Shown: positions 1 to 9,366, counted from the first letter of the stretch. The stretch is DNA of 64,000 nucleotides from Rhodobiaceae bacterium (GCA_020637985.1 JACKJK010000005.1:1-64000), one strand, 5' to 3'. Numbers and translations are program-made. Notes: generated by a model from the letters alone, not told the origin.

Positions 1-57
1 TCATGCGCGCAGCGTGGCGCGAATCGCCCGCAAGGGCAACCCGGCCGCGGGTCGTTT

Positions 58-1365
58 TCAGCCCTGCGCCAGGCTGGTGTGCTCGCGCCGCAGCTTGAGC
101 GCCGGCGTGTCGGGCAGCGGCTCGATGTCGGCCTCGGTCACGGGAGTGTCCTTGCTGACCGGGCGCACCAGCTTCACGCCGTGCGCGAGCCCGATCGGCA
201 GCATGCCGGAGGCCACGCTGGCGCGCGCCGGCACCAGCTTGCCCCACACGGTGTAGCCACCTTCCCCGTCCAGCATTTCGCCAGCCTTCAGGTCGCGCTT
301 TGCGTGCGCGATCGCGTCGCCGCGGAATTCGCGCGTCGCCCCGGTCGGCTCGCCGCGTAGCGCCGCGTTGAGGATCGACACGTTCAACTCCATGCCGATC
401 AGGTGATAAGGCTTGTACATGGCGGCGTACCGCCCGCTTGAATCGGTCTTCATGCCGTATTGCGCGAAGCATGCCGCCGCGTAGTCGCTCAGCGCCTCGA
501 TGACGACATAGACCCCCCAGCGCAGGTCGCGGAACACCGGTCGCCCGTCGCGCTCCAGCGACGACACCACCTCGACGGTGCCCGACGTTTCCAGGATGCC
601 GCCCGTCTCGCGCGGGCGCAGCACGTGCGGCAGGTCATCGACGCCGCAGGGCGGGAACTGCAGGCCGGCGGCCGGCACGTCGAGGCCGCAGCCGTTGGCG
701 ATCGCCGCCATCTCGATTGCTGATTTCGTGCCGTCGAGGAAGGAGTTGAACATCTGCGGGTTCATGCCCGCCGCCTTCGCCTGCTCCGGCGTCAGTCCGT
801 AGTGACCCCACACGCCGTCCGGCGTCACGTGGTGATATTCGGGCAGGTATTTCGTGCCCTTGCCGGCGCACACGACGCGAAAACCCGTGGCGCGCGCCCA
901 GTCGACCATCTCGCTGGTCAGCGCCGGCTGGTCGCCGTAGGCCATCGAGCACACGACGCCGGCAGATTGCGCGCGCTTGTTCAGCGCCGCGCCCGCCAGC
1001 ACGTCGGCCTCCACGTTGACCATCACCGCGTGCTTGCCGTTGTCGAAGGCGGTCAGCCCATGCGCGATGCCTGCGCCCGGATGCCCGGTCGCCTCGACCA
1101 CCACGTCGACGTCGTCGCGCGCGGCAAGCGCCTTGCCGTCCTCGACGAAGTCGGTCGCGGCGATGCGTCCCGCGTCCCAGCCGACGTTGCGGCACTGGGC
1201 CTTCGCGCGGTCGACGGAGAGATCCGCGATCGCCGAGACCTCGAGCCCCGGCGTCGTCGGCACCTGTGCGAGGAACATCGAGCCGAACTTGCCGGCCCCG
1301 ATCAGGCCGACGCGCACCGGCCCCTTTTCCTCCACGCGGCGCGCAAGCAGGTTCATCAGGTTCAT
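58..1365 (-). CDS. NAD(P)-binding oxidoreductase with C-terminal SAF domain (homoserine dehydrogenase-like)
   Basis: The 435-residue protein begins with a dinucleotide-binding Rossmann motif (VGLIGAGKFGSMF, about residues 19-31). A homoserine-dehydrogenase-like catalytic region follows, and the C-terminal third (about 345-420) resembles a SAF domain. This matches the family described as predicted homoserine dehydrogenase with SAF domain, some members of which act on sugar acids or in polyol catabolism; the substrate here cannot be read from sequence. The ATG has a CGGAGA element just upstream, and an in-frame ATG three codons later is an alternative. The gene lies 34 bp downstream of hldE on the same strand, so read-through from hldE is possible. 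A heptose-pathway role is not supported by any motif. The family call is firm; the reaction is unknown. Confidence 0.8.
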   Translation of the reverse strand: MNLMNLLARRVEEKGPVRVGLIGAGKFGSMFLAQVPTTPGLEVSAIADLSVDRAKAQCRNVGWDAGRIAATDFVEDGKALAARDDVDVVVEATGHPGAGIAHGLTAFDNGKHAVMVNVEADVLAGAALNKRAQSAGVVCSMAYGDQPALTSEMVDWARATGFRVVCAGKGTKYLPEYHHVTPDGVWGHYGLTPEQAKAAGMNPQMFNSFLDGTKSAIEMAAIANGCGLDVPAAGLQFPPCGVDDLPHVLRPRETGGILETSGTVEVVSSLERDGRPVFRDLRWGVYVVIEALSDYAAACFAQYGMKTDSSGRYAAMYKPYHLIGMELNVSILNAALRGEPTGATREFRGDAIAHAKRDLKAGEMLDGEGGYTVWGKLVPARASVASGMLPIGLAHGVKLVRPVSKDTPVTEADIEPLPDTPALKLRREHTSLAQG

Positions 1366-1399
1366 GTCGTGTCTCCGGGAAATGCGGCGTCAGCTGCGC

Positions 1400-2866
1400 T
1401 CAGGATTTCAGTTTGTCCACCAGCCGGCTCGTCGAGTGCCCGTCGAGCAGCGGGATCAGGTCGACGCGCCCTCCGCGCGCCTCCACGATGTCGCTGCCGA
1501 CCACCCGCTTCCCCGCGTAGTCGGCGCCCTTGAACAGCACGTCCGGCTGGATCGCCGCGATCAGTTCGTAGGGCGTGTCCTCGTCAAAGATGACGACGAG
1601 ATCGCAGAAGCGCAGCGCGGCGAGCAGGCGCGCGCGGCTGTTCTCGTCCTGCACAGGACGGCCTTCGCCCTTCAGCCGGCGCACGGACGCGTCCGAATTG
1701 ACCCCGACGATCAGGTGGTCGCACTGGTTGCGTGCATGCTCCAGCCCGTGCAGGTGGCCGGCATGCAGCAGGTCGAAGCAGCCGTTGGTGAAGCCGACCG
1801 ACTGGCCCGCCTGCCGCCAGCCGGCGGCCATCGCCGCGGCCTGCTCGCGGCGCACCGGGCGGTGCGGCGGGTCCATGCCGATGGCGTGGCGCAGTTCCTC
1901 GCGGCTGACCGTGCTGGTGCCGGCCTTGCCCACCGCGACGCCTGCCGCGGCGTTGCCGAGCCGCACCGCGTCGGCAAGCGCAAGTCCCGCGGCAAGCCCC
2001 GCGGCGACGGTCGCGATGACCGTGTCGCCGGCGCCCGACACGTCGAACACCGAGCGTGCCACAGTCGGCACATGCAGCGGCTCGCCGTCGCGCTCCAGCA
2101 GCGTCATGCCCGCCTCGCCGCGCGTCGCCAGCACGGCGCCGATGGTGGGGAACTGCGTCAGCAGCGCCTCGCAGGCCTGCGCCGCCTCGCCGTCGTCGCG
2201 CGCCGCGATGCCGGTGATCTGCGTCAGTTCCTTGGCGTTCGGGCTGACCAGCGTCGCGCCGGCATAGGCGCCGAGGTCGGCCCGTTTCGGGTCGACCAGC
2301 ACCGGGATCCCGGCCTGGTCTGCAATCGCCACCAGGCCTGCGCACAATGCTGGTGTCAGCACGCCCTTGGCATAATCCGACAGCACCAGCGCACCGCAAT
2401 TGGGCACCGTTTCGCGTGCCAGCGCCAGGATCGCCGCGCGCGTGTCGTCGTCGATTGGCGCGGCCTTTTCCGAATCGAGCCGGATCATCTGCTGCGCCTG
2501 CACCACGACGCGCGTCTTCACCGTCGTGCAGCGCCCGGGTTCGCGAATCAGCTTTGTCGTCAGTCCGGTCTCTCGCCCGCAGCGCACCAGCAGCGTGTCG
2601 CCGTCGCGGTCGTCGCCGCACACCCCGATCAGCGTAGCGCGGGCGCCGTAGGCGAGCAGGTTCATGGCGACATTCGCCGCCCCGCCCGGCATCTCGTCGA
2701 CGCGGGCCTGCGCCACCACCGGCACCGGCGCTTCCGGCGAGATGCGCGCCACGCCGCCGTAGACGTAGCGGTCCAGCATGACATCGCCGATGACGCAGAT
2801 GTGCACCCGGTCGAGCCGGTCGACGGCGCTGGCGATATCGATCGGGCTGGCGAAGTGCTGGATCAT
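1400..2866 (-). CDS. hldE: Bifunctional heptose-7-phosphate kinase / heptose-1-phosphate adenylyltransferase HldE
   Basis: HldE carries out two steps of ADP-heptose synthesis for the LPS inner core: phosphorylation of D-glycero-D-manno-heptose 7-phosphate and adenylylation of heptose 1-phosphate. The N-terminal PfkB-type kinase domain shows the GAGD signature (SGAGDTVIATVAAG). The C-terminal nucleotidyltransferase domain shows GFTNGCFDLLHAGH, with the HxGH motif at residues 368-371. I chose the ATG at 2866 (MIQHFASP), giving 488 residues, the usual family length; the open frame extends 29 codons further upstream but those residues look non-coding. It is divergent from waaC, and the 216-bp gap should hold both promoters. 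The GmhA isomerase and GmhB phosphatase needed to complete the pathway are not in the window. Confidence 0.95.
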   Translation of the reverse strand: MIQHFASPIDIASAVDRLDRVHICVIGDVMLDRYVYGGVARISPEAPVPVVAQARVDEMPGGAANVAMNLLAYGARATLIGVCGDDRDGDTLLVRCGRETGLTTKLIREPGRCTTVKTRVVVQAQQMIRLDSEKAAPIDDDTRAAILALARETVPNCGALVLSDYAKGVLTPALCAGLVAIADQAGIPVLVDPKRADLGAYAGATLVSPNAKELTQITGIAARDDGEAAQACEALLTQFPTIGAVLATRGEAGMTLLERDGEPLHVPTVARSVFDVSGAGDTVIATVAAGLAAGLALADAVRLGNAAAGVAVGKAGTSTVSREELRHAIGMDPPHRPVRREQAAAMAAGWRQAGQSVGFTNGCFDLLHAGHLHGLEHARNQCDHLIVGVNSDASVRRLKGEGRPVQDENSRARLLAALRFCDLVVIFDEDTPYELIAAIQPDVLFKGADYAGKRVVGSDIVEARGGRVDLIPLLDGHSTSRLVDKLKS

Positions 2867-3082
2867 GCGCGGTACCGGGGAGGTGTGAGACGGGCAGCGG
2901 TTGGCGTCATCTGAGCCTGCGTCGCGAAAGTGGCAAGTCCAGTTCTTTCCCACAACGGCGCGCCGTGCTCAACCATTTGGACGAAAGCGCACTTGCCGCC
3001 ATGGCCCGCGCCGCTTATCACCAGCCTCGCCCGAGGCTGCGCGCGCTGGTGCGCTCAGCCCGAAGCGGTGTCCTGGCCCCCG

Positions 3083-4123
3083 ATGACGACGCGCGTTCTT
3101 CTCGTCAAACTGTCCTCGCTCGGCGATGTGGTGCACACCTATCCCGCCGTCAGCGATCTTGCGCGCGCGCGTCCCGACGTCGAGGTGGACTGGCTCGTGG
3201 AGGAGGCCTTCGCCGGCCTTGCCGGCCTGCACCCGGCCGTGCGCAACGTGATCCCCGTGCGCCTGCGCGCCCTGAAGAAGAAGGGCCTGCGCGAGAAGCT
3301 GGCGCATTTTCGCGAGCTGCGCGGCATCCTGCGCGGCAAGTACGACCTGGTGATCGACGCGCAGGGTCTCATCAAGAGTGCGGTGGTCGCGCGCCTTGCC
3401 GGCGCGCCGGTCGCCGGCTACGCCCGCGAACACGCCCGCGAGCCGCTTGCCGCGCGCTTCTATCGGAAACGATTCGATCTGCCCGTCGGCCAGCACGCCG
3501 CCACACGCACCCGCAAGCTGTTCGCGGCCGCGATGGGCTACGACGTGGCCGACTTCGCCCTCGACCACGGCCTCGATGTGGCGGCGCTCGCCGCCGAAGG
3601 CCGCCAGGTTCTCGCCCGTTGCAGGATCGAGGGCACGCCAGCGGCGATCCTGCACGGCAGTGCCTGGCCGACCAAGACCTGGGCGCCGGAAAGCTGGCGC
3701 CGGGTCGTGCGCCACCTCGACGCACGCGGCGTGCCGGTGATCGTCACCGCCGGCGGCGCGGACGAACTGGAAACCGCGATCGCGATCACCGAAGGTGTCG
3801 ACAACGCCCAAGTCCTGCCGCCCATGTCGCTGACCGAGCTAGCCGCGGTGCTGGCCGCCACGCGCGCGGTCATCGGCGTCGATTCGGGCCTCACGCACCT
3901 TGCCGAGGCGCTTTCCCGCCCCGGCATCTTCCTGATGGGGCCGACCGACCCCGCGCGCACCGGTCCGCTGGGCAAGCGGATGAAGACCCTGGTCTCGTCG
4001 CATCCGCAGGCACCGTGCTACAACCGCGCCTGCACGCTGACATCCGGCGGTCGCTGCTGCATGGACGCCATCAGCGCGCACGAGGTCGAGCGAGTGCTGG
4101 ACTACGCGCTGGCCGTCGCCTGA
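3083..4123 (+). CDS. waaC: LPS heptosyltransferase I (WaaC)
   Basis: This 346-residue GT9-family glycosyltransferase adds the first heptose onto Kdo-lipid A at the inner face of the cytoplasmic membrane. Diagnostic stretches are the N-terminal MTTRVLLVKLSSLGDVVHTYP, the donor-site stretch HGSAWPTKTWAPESW and GVDSGLTHLAEAL near the C-terminus. The start at 3083 (MTTRVLL) is chosen because the 51 codons before it in the same open frame have no family resemblance. It opens the waaC-hldD-waaF run, 36 bp ahead of hldD. The WaaC rather than WaaF assignment rests on the KLSSLGDVVHTYPAV N-terminus and the presence of a separate WaaF two genes on. Confidence 0.92.
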   Translation: MTTRVLLVKLSSLGDVVHTYPAVSDLARARPDVEVDWLVEEAFAGLAGLHPAVRNVIPVRLRALKKKGLREKLAHFRELRGILRGKYDLVIDAQGLIKSAVVARLAGAPVAGYAREHAREPLAARFYRKRFDLPVGQHAATRTRKLFAAAMGYDVADFALDHGLDVAALAAEGRQVLARCRIEGTPAAILHGSAWPTKTWAPESWRRVVRHLDARGVPVIVTAGGADELETAIAITEGVDNAQVLPPMSLTELAAVLAATRAVIGVDSGLTHLAEALSRPGIFLMGPTDPARTGPLGKRMKTLVSSHPQAPCYNRACTLTSGGRCCMDAISAHEVERVLDYALAVA

Positions 4124-4159
4124 ACCGGCCGGCGCGGAACACGAAGGAACGAACGCCAG

Positions 4160-5116
4160 ATGATCATCGTCACCGGCGGCGCCGGCTTCATCGGCTCCAA
4201 CATCGTGCGCGGCCTCAACGCGCGCGGCATCGATGACATCCTCGTCGTCGACGACCTGACCGACGGCCACAAGTTCGAGAACCTTTCCGGCCTCTCCATC
4301 GCCGACTACATCGACATGGAGCGCTTCCGCGAGGCGATTGCCGACCCCTCCCAGGCGTCGTTCGCTGATGTGCGCGCGGTCTTCCATGAAGGTGCCTGTT
4401 CCACCACGACCGAGTGGGACGGGCGCTACATGATGGACAACAACTACGAATATTCGAAGGAACTGCTGGCCTGGTGCTCGGCGCGCGACGTGGCGTTCAT
4501 CTACGCCTCCTCGGCCGCCGTCTACGGCGGCAACGACGGCTTCGTCGAGGACATTGCCGCGGAAGGCCCGATCAACGTCTACGGCTATTCCAAATGGCAG
4601 TTCGACCAGTACGTGCGCCGCCACCGCGCCGGCCTGAAGTCGCAGGTCGTGGGCCTGCGTTACTTCAATGTCTATGGCCCCAACGAGCAGCACAAGGGGT
4701 CGATGGCCTCGGTCGCCTTCCACCTCGACCGCCAGATGCGCGACAGCGCCACGGTCAGGTTGTTCGAGGGCTCGCACGGCTATGCCGACGGCGAGCAGCG
4801 CCGTGATTTCGTCCATGTCGACGACGTGGTCGCGGTCAACCTGTGGTTCATGGACAACCCGGCGGTGTCCGGCATCTTCAATTGCGGCACCGGGGCAAGC
4901 CAGACCTTCAACGACGTCGCGCGCGCGGTGCTCGCCTGGCATGGCCGCGGCAGCCTCGAATACGTTCCCTTCCCGGACCACCTGAAGGGTGCCTACCAGG
5001 CGTTCACGCAGGCCGACCTCACCGCCTTGCGCACGGCTGGCTGCGACGTCGCCTTCCGCACCGTGGAGGAGGGCGTGCGCGCCTATCTCGACGTCCTGCA
5101 CGGCCGGAACGGGTGA
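4160..5116 (+). CDS. hldD: ADP-L-glycero-D-manno-heptose 6-epimerase HldD
   Basis: HldD epimerises ADP-D-glycero-D-manno-heptose to the L-glycero form used by WaaC and WaaF. The 318-residue extended short-chain dehydrogenase starts with the NADP-binding TGGAGFIGSN motif (residues 5-14), followed by DDLTDGHKF, an ASSAAVYG segment and the YGYSK (YxxxK) catalytic motif. The length matches the family. It sits between waaC and waaF, with only 7 bp between its stop and the waaF start, which indicates co-transcription. Assignment is by the close resemblance of the whole N-terminal half to RfaD proteins and by its neighbours. Confidence 0.94.
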   Translation: MIIVTGGAGFIGSNIVRGLNARGIDDILVVDDLTDGHKFENLSGLSIADYIDMERFREAIADPSQASFADVRAVFHEGACSTTTEWDGRYMMDNNYEYSKELLAWCSARDVAFIYASSAAVYGGNDGFVEDIAAEGPINVYGYSKWQFDQYVRRHRAGLKSQVVGLRYFNVYGPNEQHKGSMASVAFHLDRQMRDSATVRLFEGSHGYADGEQRRDFVHVDDVVAVNLWFMDNPAVSGIFNCGTGASQTFNDVARAVLAWHGRGSLEYVPFPDHLKGAYQAFTQADLTALRTAGCDVAFRTVEEGVRAYLDVLHGRNG

Positions 5117-5123
5117 TCGCGCC

Positions 5124-6155
5124 ATGACGCGGGTTCTCGTGGTCGGGCCGTCGTGGGTCGGCGACATGGTGATGGCGCAGACGCTGTTCCGCCGCATCGT
5201 GCGCATGGACGCTGGCGCCGAAATCCATGTCGTAGGTCCCGGCTGGTCGGTTCCCATCACGGCGCGGATGCCGGAAGTTGCCCGCGCTTACGTGCTCGAC
5301 GTGCCGCACGGCGCTTTCGGCCTGCGCCCCCGGAGCATGCTCGGGACTGCGTTGCGCCCGATGGCCTTCGACGTCGCCTTGGTCATGCCGCGCTCGTTCA
5401 AGTCCGCGTTGGTGCCGGTCTTCGCGCGCGTGCCGCGCCGCCGCGGCTATCGCGGCGAGATGCGCTACGGGCTCGTCAACGACATGGTGCCGGCAACCGC
5501 GCGCCCGCTGCCTGGTGCAGCCAAGGTGCGCACGGTCGACCAGTTCGTCGCCATGGCAGACCCGTCGGAGCCGGTGATGCGCGCCAGCGAGGCGCCGCAT
5601 CTCGTCCGCGACGGCGAAAGCGAGGCTGCGACGCGCGCGAAGCTGCACCTCGACGATGCCCGCCCGGCCATCGCCTTCTGCCCCGGCGCCGAGTACGGCC
5701 CCTCCAAGCAATGGCCGGTGGAGCGGTTCGCCGAGCTTGCCCGCATGCTCGTCGGTCGTGGCAACGCGGTCTGGATCGTCGGTTCGGCGAAGGACCGCGC
5801 CGCCGGCGAGGCGATAGCCGAGGCAGCCGGCAATGGCGTACGCGTGCTTGCCGGGGAGACCGGGCTCGCCGAAGCCATCGACGTGCTGGCGATGTCGGAC
5901 GCCGTCGTCACCAACGATTCCGGGCTGATGCATGTCGCCGCCGCGCTCGGCCGGCCGACCGTGGCGCTGTTCGGCTCGACCAGCGAACTGGTCACGCCGC
6001 CACTGTCGCCGCATGCACGAGTCCTGTCGCATGAACTCGAATGCCGTCCCTGCTTCAGACGCGAATGCCCGCTCGGCCATCTCGACTGCCTGCGCAAGAC
6101 GACGGCGCGCGATGTGCTCGCCGCGCTGGACGGCCTTGCCGGCGCGGACGGCTAG
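5124..6155 (+). CDS. waaF: LPS heptosyltransferase II (WaaF)
   Basis: This GT9-family enzyme of 343 residues adds the second heptose to the LPS inner core. Recognisable parts are MTRVLVVGPSWVGDMVMAQ at the N-terminus, CPGAEYGPSKQWPVERFAEL, TNDSGLMHVAAALGRPTVALFGSTS, and a cysteine-rich tail (ECRPCFRRECPLGHLDCL) typical of WaaF. The ATG at 5124 is chosen over an upstream start that lies inside hldD in another frame. The last 4 bp overlap the end of the convergent universal stress gene. It is the last gene of the heptose run. Confidence 0.92.
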   Translation: MTRVLVVGPSWVGDMVMAQTLFRRIVRMDAGAEIHVVGPGWSVPITARMPEVARAYVLDVPHGAFGLRPRSMLGTALRPMAFDVALVMPRSFKSALVPVFARVPRRRGYRGEMRYGLVNDMVPATARPLPGAAKVRTVDQFVAMADPSEPVMRASEAPHLVRDGESEAATRAKLHLDDARPAIAFCPGAEYGPSKQWPVERFAELARMLVGRGNAVWIVGSAKDRAAGEAIAEAAGNGVRVLAGETGLAEAIDVLAMSDAVVTNDSGLMHVAAALGRPTVALFGSTSELVTPPLSPHARVLSHELECRPCFRRECPLGHLDCLRKTTARDVLAALDGLAGADG

Positions 6156-6580
6156 CCGCGCACAATGTGCACCGACTGCCGGGCGTGGCGCACCACCTGC
6201 GAGGCGTTCGGCCCGATCAGGTAGTCCTGCAGTTCCGGCCGGTGCGAGGCCATCACGATCAGGTCGCAACCCAGCGTGTCGGCCGCGTGCAGGATCTCCT
6301 GGTAGATCGTGCCGCGCACGACATGGCCCTTCACGCTCACGCCCGCCGGCGCATGCGCCTCCAGGAACGATTTGAGCCGTGCTTCGGCATCCTGGACCGC
6401 CTTTTCCTCGAAGCCCTCCGGCAGGTAGCTGCCGACGATCGACAGGCCGAGATCGGGGATAACGGTCAGCACGTGCAGTTCGCCGTTGCCGGCCTTGGCC
6501 AGCATGCTGGCAACCGGTGCGGCAGTGGACCAGGAGCTCTCGTGCGCCAGGTCGATGGGAAGCAGGATCTTCTTGTACAT
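6152..6580 (-). CDS. Universal stress protein (UspA family)
   Basis: A single-domain UspA-type protein of 142 residues. It starts MYKKILLPIDLAHESSW and carries the C-terminal nucleotide-loop region, which here reads GCDLIVMASHRPELQDYLIGPNASQVVRHARQSVHIVRG. That differs from the ATP-binding consensus G-2x-G-9x-G(S/T) in keeping only a GPNAS stretch. The gene starts 11 bp after the stop of the TRAP permease and is very likely in the same transcript. UspA-type partners of TRAP transporters are known (TeaD beside the ectoine transporter TeaABC, where it modulates uptake), so a regulatory role in transport is a reasonable inference, not proven. Confidence 0.88.
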   Translation of the reverse strand: MYKKILLPIDLAHESSWSTAAPVASMLAKAGNGELHVLTVIPDLGLSIVGSYLPEGFEEKAVQDAEARLKSFLEAHAPAGVSVKGHVVRGTIYQEILHAADTLGCDLIVMASHRPELQDYLIGPNASQVVRHARQSVHIVRG

Positions 6581-6591
6581 CGTGCTCCTCC

Positions 6592-9225
6592 TCAGAAAGC
6601 CGGCTGGGTCTGGCGACGGCGCTGGAACAGGATGACGATGCCAAGCAGCAGCAGCGCCGGGATGTAGAACACCTCCTTCATCATGCGTTCGGCGTCGAGC
6701 TCCACCAGGCTGATCTCGACCGGCTCGTCACCGTAGAAATCGAACATCTGGAACTTGGTGAAGAACTTCGTCCCGGCGAGCGGCTCCTCGAGCTTGGCCT
6801 TGCCGTCTTCCTCGAGCACGAGCAGTCCGGCGTGCTCCAGCCGAGCCAGGCCGTCGCCGCTGGGCCCGAGGTCTGCCATCACGGTGATCTGGCTCATCTG
6901 GTCGGGATGGTCGAAGTCGGGTCCCGTGACGATCATGCGCAATTGCGCGTTCGCCGGTTGGGCCTGTGCGAGAGCGACGACCTCGGTTCCCGGCCGCTCG
7001 TCGTAGGGCGGTTGCACGTAGTCGAGCCAGAACCCGGGCCTGAACAGCGTGAAGGCGACCAGCAGCAGGACCGCCGATTCCCAGATGCGGCTCCTGGCGA
7101 AGAAATAGCCCTGCGTCGCCGCTGCAAACAGCATCATGGCCGTCACTGCGACGAAGAACAGGAAGATGGCCTTGAAGATCGTCACGTCGATCAGCAGCAG
7201 CTCGGTATTGAAGATGAACAGGAACGGCAGCAGGGCGGTGCGGATGTCGTAGGCGAAGCCCTGCAACCCGGTCTTGATGGGATCGCCACCGGAGATGGCG
7301 GCGGCCGCGAAGGCGGCAAGCCCGACCGGTGGCGTGTCGTCGGCGAGAATGCCGAAATAGAAGACGAAGAAATGCACCGCGACCAGCGGCACCACCAGGC
7401 CGGACTGCGCCCCGACGCTGACGATGACCGGCGCCATCAGCGACGACACGACGATGTAGTTGGCCGTCGTCGGAAGGCCCATGCCGAGGAACAGGCTCAT
7501 GATCGCGACCAGGAACAGCATCGCCATCAGGTTGCCGCCGGAGACCAGCTCGATGAACTCGCCGATCACCTGGTGCGCGCCGGTCAGCGACACCGTCCCG
7601 ATGATGATGCCGGCGACACCGGTGGCAACGCCGATCGGGATCATGTTGCGGGCGCCTGCGATCATGCCGTCGACGAAGTCGTTGAAACCCTGCCTGAGCG
7701 CGCCGCCGACATCTGCGATACCGCGGAACGTGTTCTTGACGAGATGCTGGGTCAGCACGATGACAATCATCGCGCAGGTCGCCCAGAAGGCTGACAGGCC
7801 GGGTGACAGCCGCTCGATCAGGATGCACCACAGCAGGATGACGATCGGCAGCAGGAAGTAGTAGCCGGTGATCGCCACGTCGCCGGGGTAGGGCAGCACC
7901 TGCAGCGGCGAATTGGGATCGTCCATCTCCAGGTCCGGGTGGCGCGACGCCATCCAGCACAGGACAAGGTAACCGATGCCGAACAACGCGGCTGCGGTCC
8001 AGATTGTCATGCCCGGGAAGACGACCTTGATCCAGCCAAGGCCGTAGTAGACGGCAACTCCGATGATCGCGATACCGAGGAAACCGGTCAGGAAGCCGAT
8101 CAGGCTCTGCATCGCGGCCACCCGTGCCGGCGGCTTTTCCATGCCCTTCAGGCCAAGCTTCAGCGCCTCAAGGTGCACGATGTAGACCAGCGCGATGTAG
8201 GAAATCGCCGCCGGCAATGCCGCATGGCGGATGATGTCGGTGTAGCTGATGCCGGTGAATTCCGAGATCAGGAAGGCCGCGGCCCCCATCACCGGAGGCG
8301 TCAGCTGGCCGTTGGTGGACGAGGCCACCTCCACCGCGCCGGCCTTTTCCGGCGCAAACCCGGTGCGCTTCATCAGCGGGATCGTGAAGGTGCCCGTGGT
8401 CACCACGTTGGCGATCGAGGAACCCGAATACAGGCCGGACAGGGCGGAGGCGACGACGGCGGCCTTCGCCGGACCGCCGCGCAGGTGGCCGAGCAGGGCG
8501 AAGGCAAGCTTGATGAAGTAGTTGCCCGCGCCCGCCTTCTCCAGCAGCGCGCCGAACAGCACGAACAGGAAGATCATCGTCGCCGACACGCCAAGCGCGA
8601 CACCGAACACGCCTTCCGTCTGCATCCAGAAGTGCCACATCGCCTTGCCGAACGAGGCGCCCTTCCAGCGCAGCACGTCCGGCAACCAGTCGACGTGCCC
8701 GAAGAAGACGTAGAAGACGAACACACTCGCGACCACCAGCATCGGCAGACCGAGCGAGCGGTACACCGACAGCGCGATCGTGATCATGCCGATCGAGGAA
8801 AACACAAGGTCAGCCGTCGTGGGCAGGCCGGCGCGGTTGGCGATGTCATCCTTGAAGACGAGCAGGTAGAGGCAGCTCGACGCGCCCAGGACAGCGATGA
8901 TCCAGTCGTAGATCGGGATGCGGTGGCGCGGGCTCGACTTCAGCAGCGGATAGGCGAAGGTCGCCAGCGCCATCGCGAAGGCGAGGTGCACGAAGCGGGC
9001 TTCGGAATTGTTGAAGACGGCGTTGAAGTGGAACGTCTGCGTCACCCAGAATGGGACGCCCGAGGCGATGTAGAGCTGGAAAGCCGACCATACGAAGGCC
9101 AGCGCGGCGACGAACTTGCCGACCATCCCCGGCACGTCGCGCGCGCCGGTATCCACCGATGCGACGAGTTCGTCGACATCGATCTTCGGCTGTGCCGCTT
9201 CCGATTTCCTGCTTTCGTCGGCCAT
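6592..9225 (-). CDS. TRAP transporter fused permease (DctQ-DctM type, TAXI-associated, DUF3394 tail)
   Basis: An 877-residue polytopic membrane protein that fuses the small and large TRAP permease subunits, as is usual for TAXI systems; it moves a solute with a sodium or proton gradient. The N-terminal region (about 35-200) holds DctQ-like helices. The DctM-like part contains SGLYSGSSIANVVTTGTFTIPLMKRTGF and the motif EVASSTNGQLTPPVMGAAAFL. A second copy-like segment follows (LFLGMGLPTTANYIVVSSL and DDTPPVGLAAFAAAAISG). The last 150 residues, after a final helix group, match the DUF3394 extension. The ATG at 9225 has a GGGGGA ribosome site; 33 upstream in-frame codons are discarded. The substrate is unknown. 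Confidence 0.93.
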   Translation of the reverse strand: MADESRKSEAAQPKIDVDELVASVDTGARDVPGMVGKFVAALAFVWSAFQLYIASGVPFWVTQTFHFNAVFNNSEARFVHLAFAMALATFAYPLLKSSPRHRIPIYDWIIAVLGASSCLYLLVFKDDIANRAGLPTTADLVFSSIGMITIALSVYRSLGLPMLVVASVFVFYVFFGHVDWLPDVLRWKGASFGKAMWHFWMQTEGVFGVALGVSATMIFLFVLFGALLEKAGAGNYFIKLAFALLGHLRGGPAKAAVVASALSGLYSGSSIANVVTTGTFTIPLMKRTGFAPEKAGAVEVASSTNGQLTPPVMGAAAFLISEFTGISYTDIIRHAALPAAISYIALVYIVHLEALKLGLKGMEKPPARVAAMQSLIGFLTGFLGIAIIGVAVYYGLGWIKVVFPGMTIWTAAALFGIGYLVLCWMASRHPDLEMDDPNSPLQVLPYPGDVAITGYYFLLPIVILLWCILIERLSPGLSAFWATCAMIVIVLTQHLVKNTFRGIADVGGALRQGFNDFVDGMIAGARNMIPIGVATGVAGIIIGTVSLTGAHQVIGEFIELVSGGNLMAMLFLVAIMSLFLGMGLPTTANYIVVSSLMAPVIVSVGAQSGLVVPLVAVHFFVFYFGILADDTPPVGLAAFAAAAISGGDPIKTGLQGFAYDIRTALLPFLFIFNTELLLIDVTIFKAIFLFFVAVTAMMLFAAATQGYFFARSRIWESAVLLLVAFTLFRPGFWLDYVQPPYDERPGTEVVALAQAQPANAQLRMIVTGPDFDHPDQMSQITVMADLGPSGDGLARLEHAGLLVLEEDGKAKLEEPLAGTKFFTKFQMFDFYGDEPVEISLVELDAERMMKEVFYIPALLLLGIVILFQRRRQTQPAF

Positions 9226-9332
9226 GTGCTGTTCCCCCGAACGTTCGCACCGGCCACCTTCGGTCCTGGCTCCGTCTGTGAGAGCCTTGGCTTTGGGAGC
9301 GCTGGCCGGCGCTGGTAGCGGCATGTTCCCGC

Positions 9333-9366
9333 TTTCCGTTCCGGCACTTGCGGGCCGGAACGGAAA
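9333..9366 (-). other. 13-bp perfect hairpin overlapping the terminator U-tract
   Basis: Arms 9333-9345 and 9354-9366 (TTTCCGTTCCGGC and its exact complement) enclose an 8-nt loop. On the minus-strand transcript it lies just after the terminator hairpin at 9368-9391 and shares the A/T tract 9364-9366 with it. The two could compete, or this one could protect the 5' end of processed permease mRNA. Position and pairing are seen directly; function is inferred. Confidence 0.6.

Noticed and set aside
1..57. A possible gene start at the left edge (ATG on the minus strand at position 4)
   Set aside because: No ribosome site is visible and no coding sequence is inside the window to judge it by.
977..2914. 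A 645-codon plus-strand open frame across hldE
   Set aside because: It is antisense to a clear hldE and its product is rich in Arg, Ala and His without any motif; GC-rich genes give such frames often.
6517..7794. A long plus-strand frame antisense to the TRAP permease
   Set aside because: Its product is almost entirely charged Asp/Arg/His residues, the mirror of transmembrane codons.
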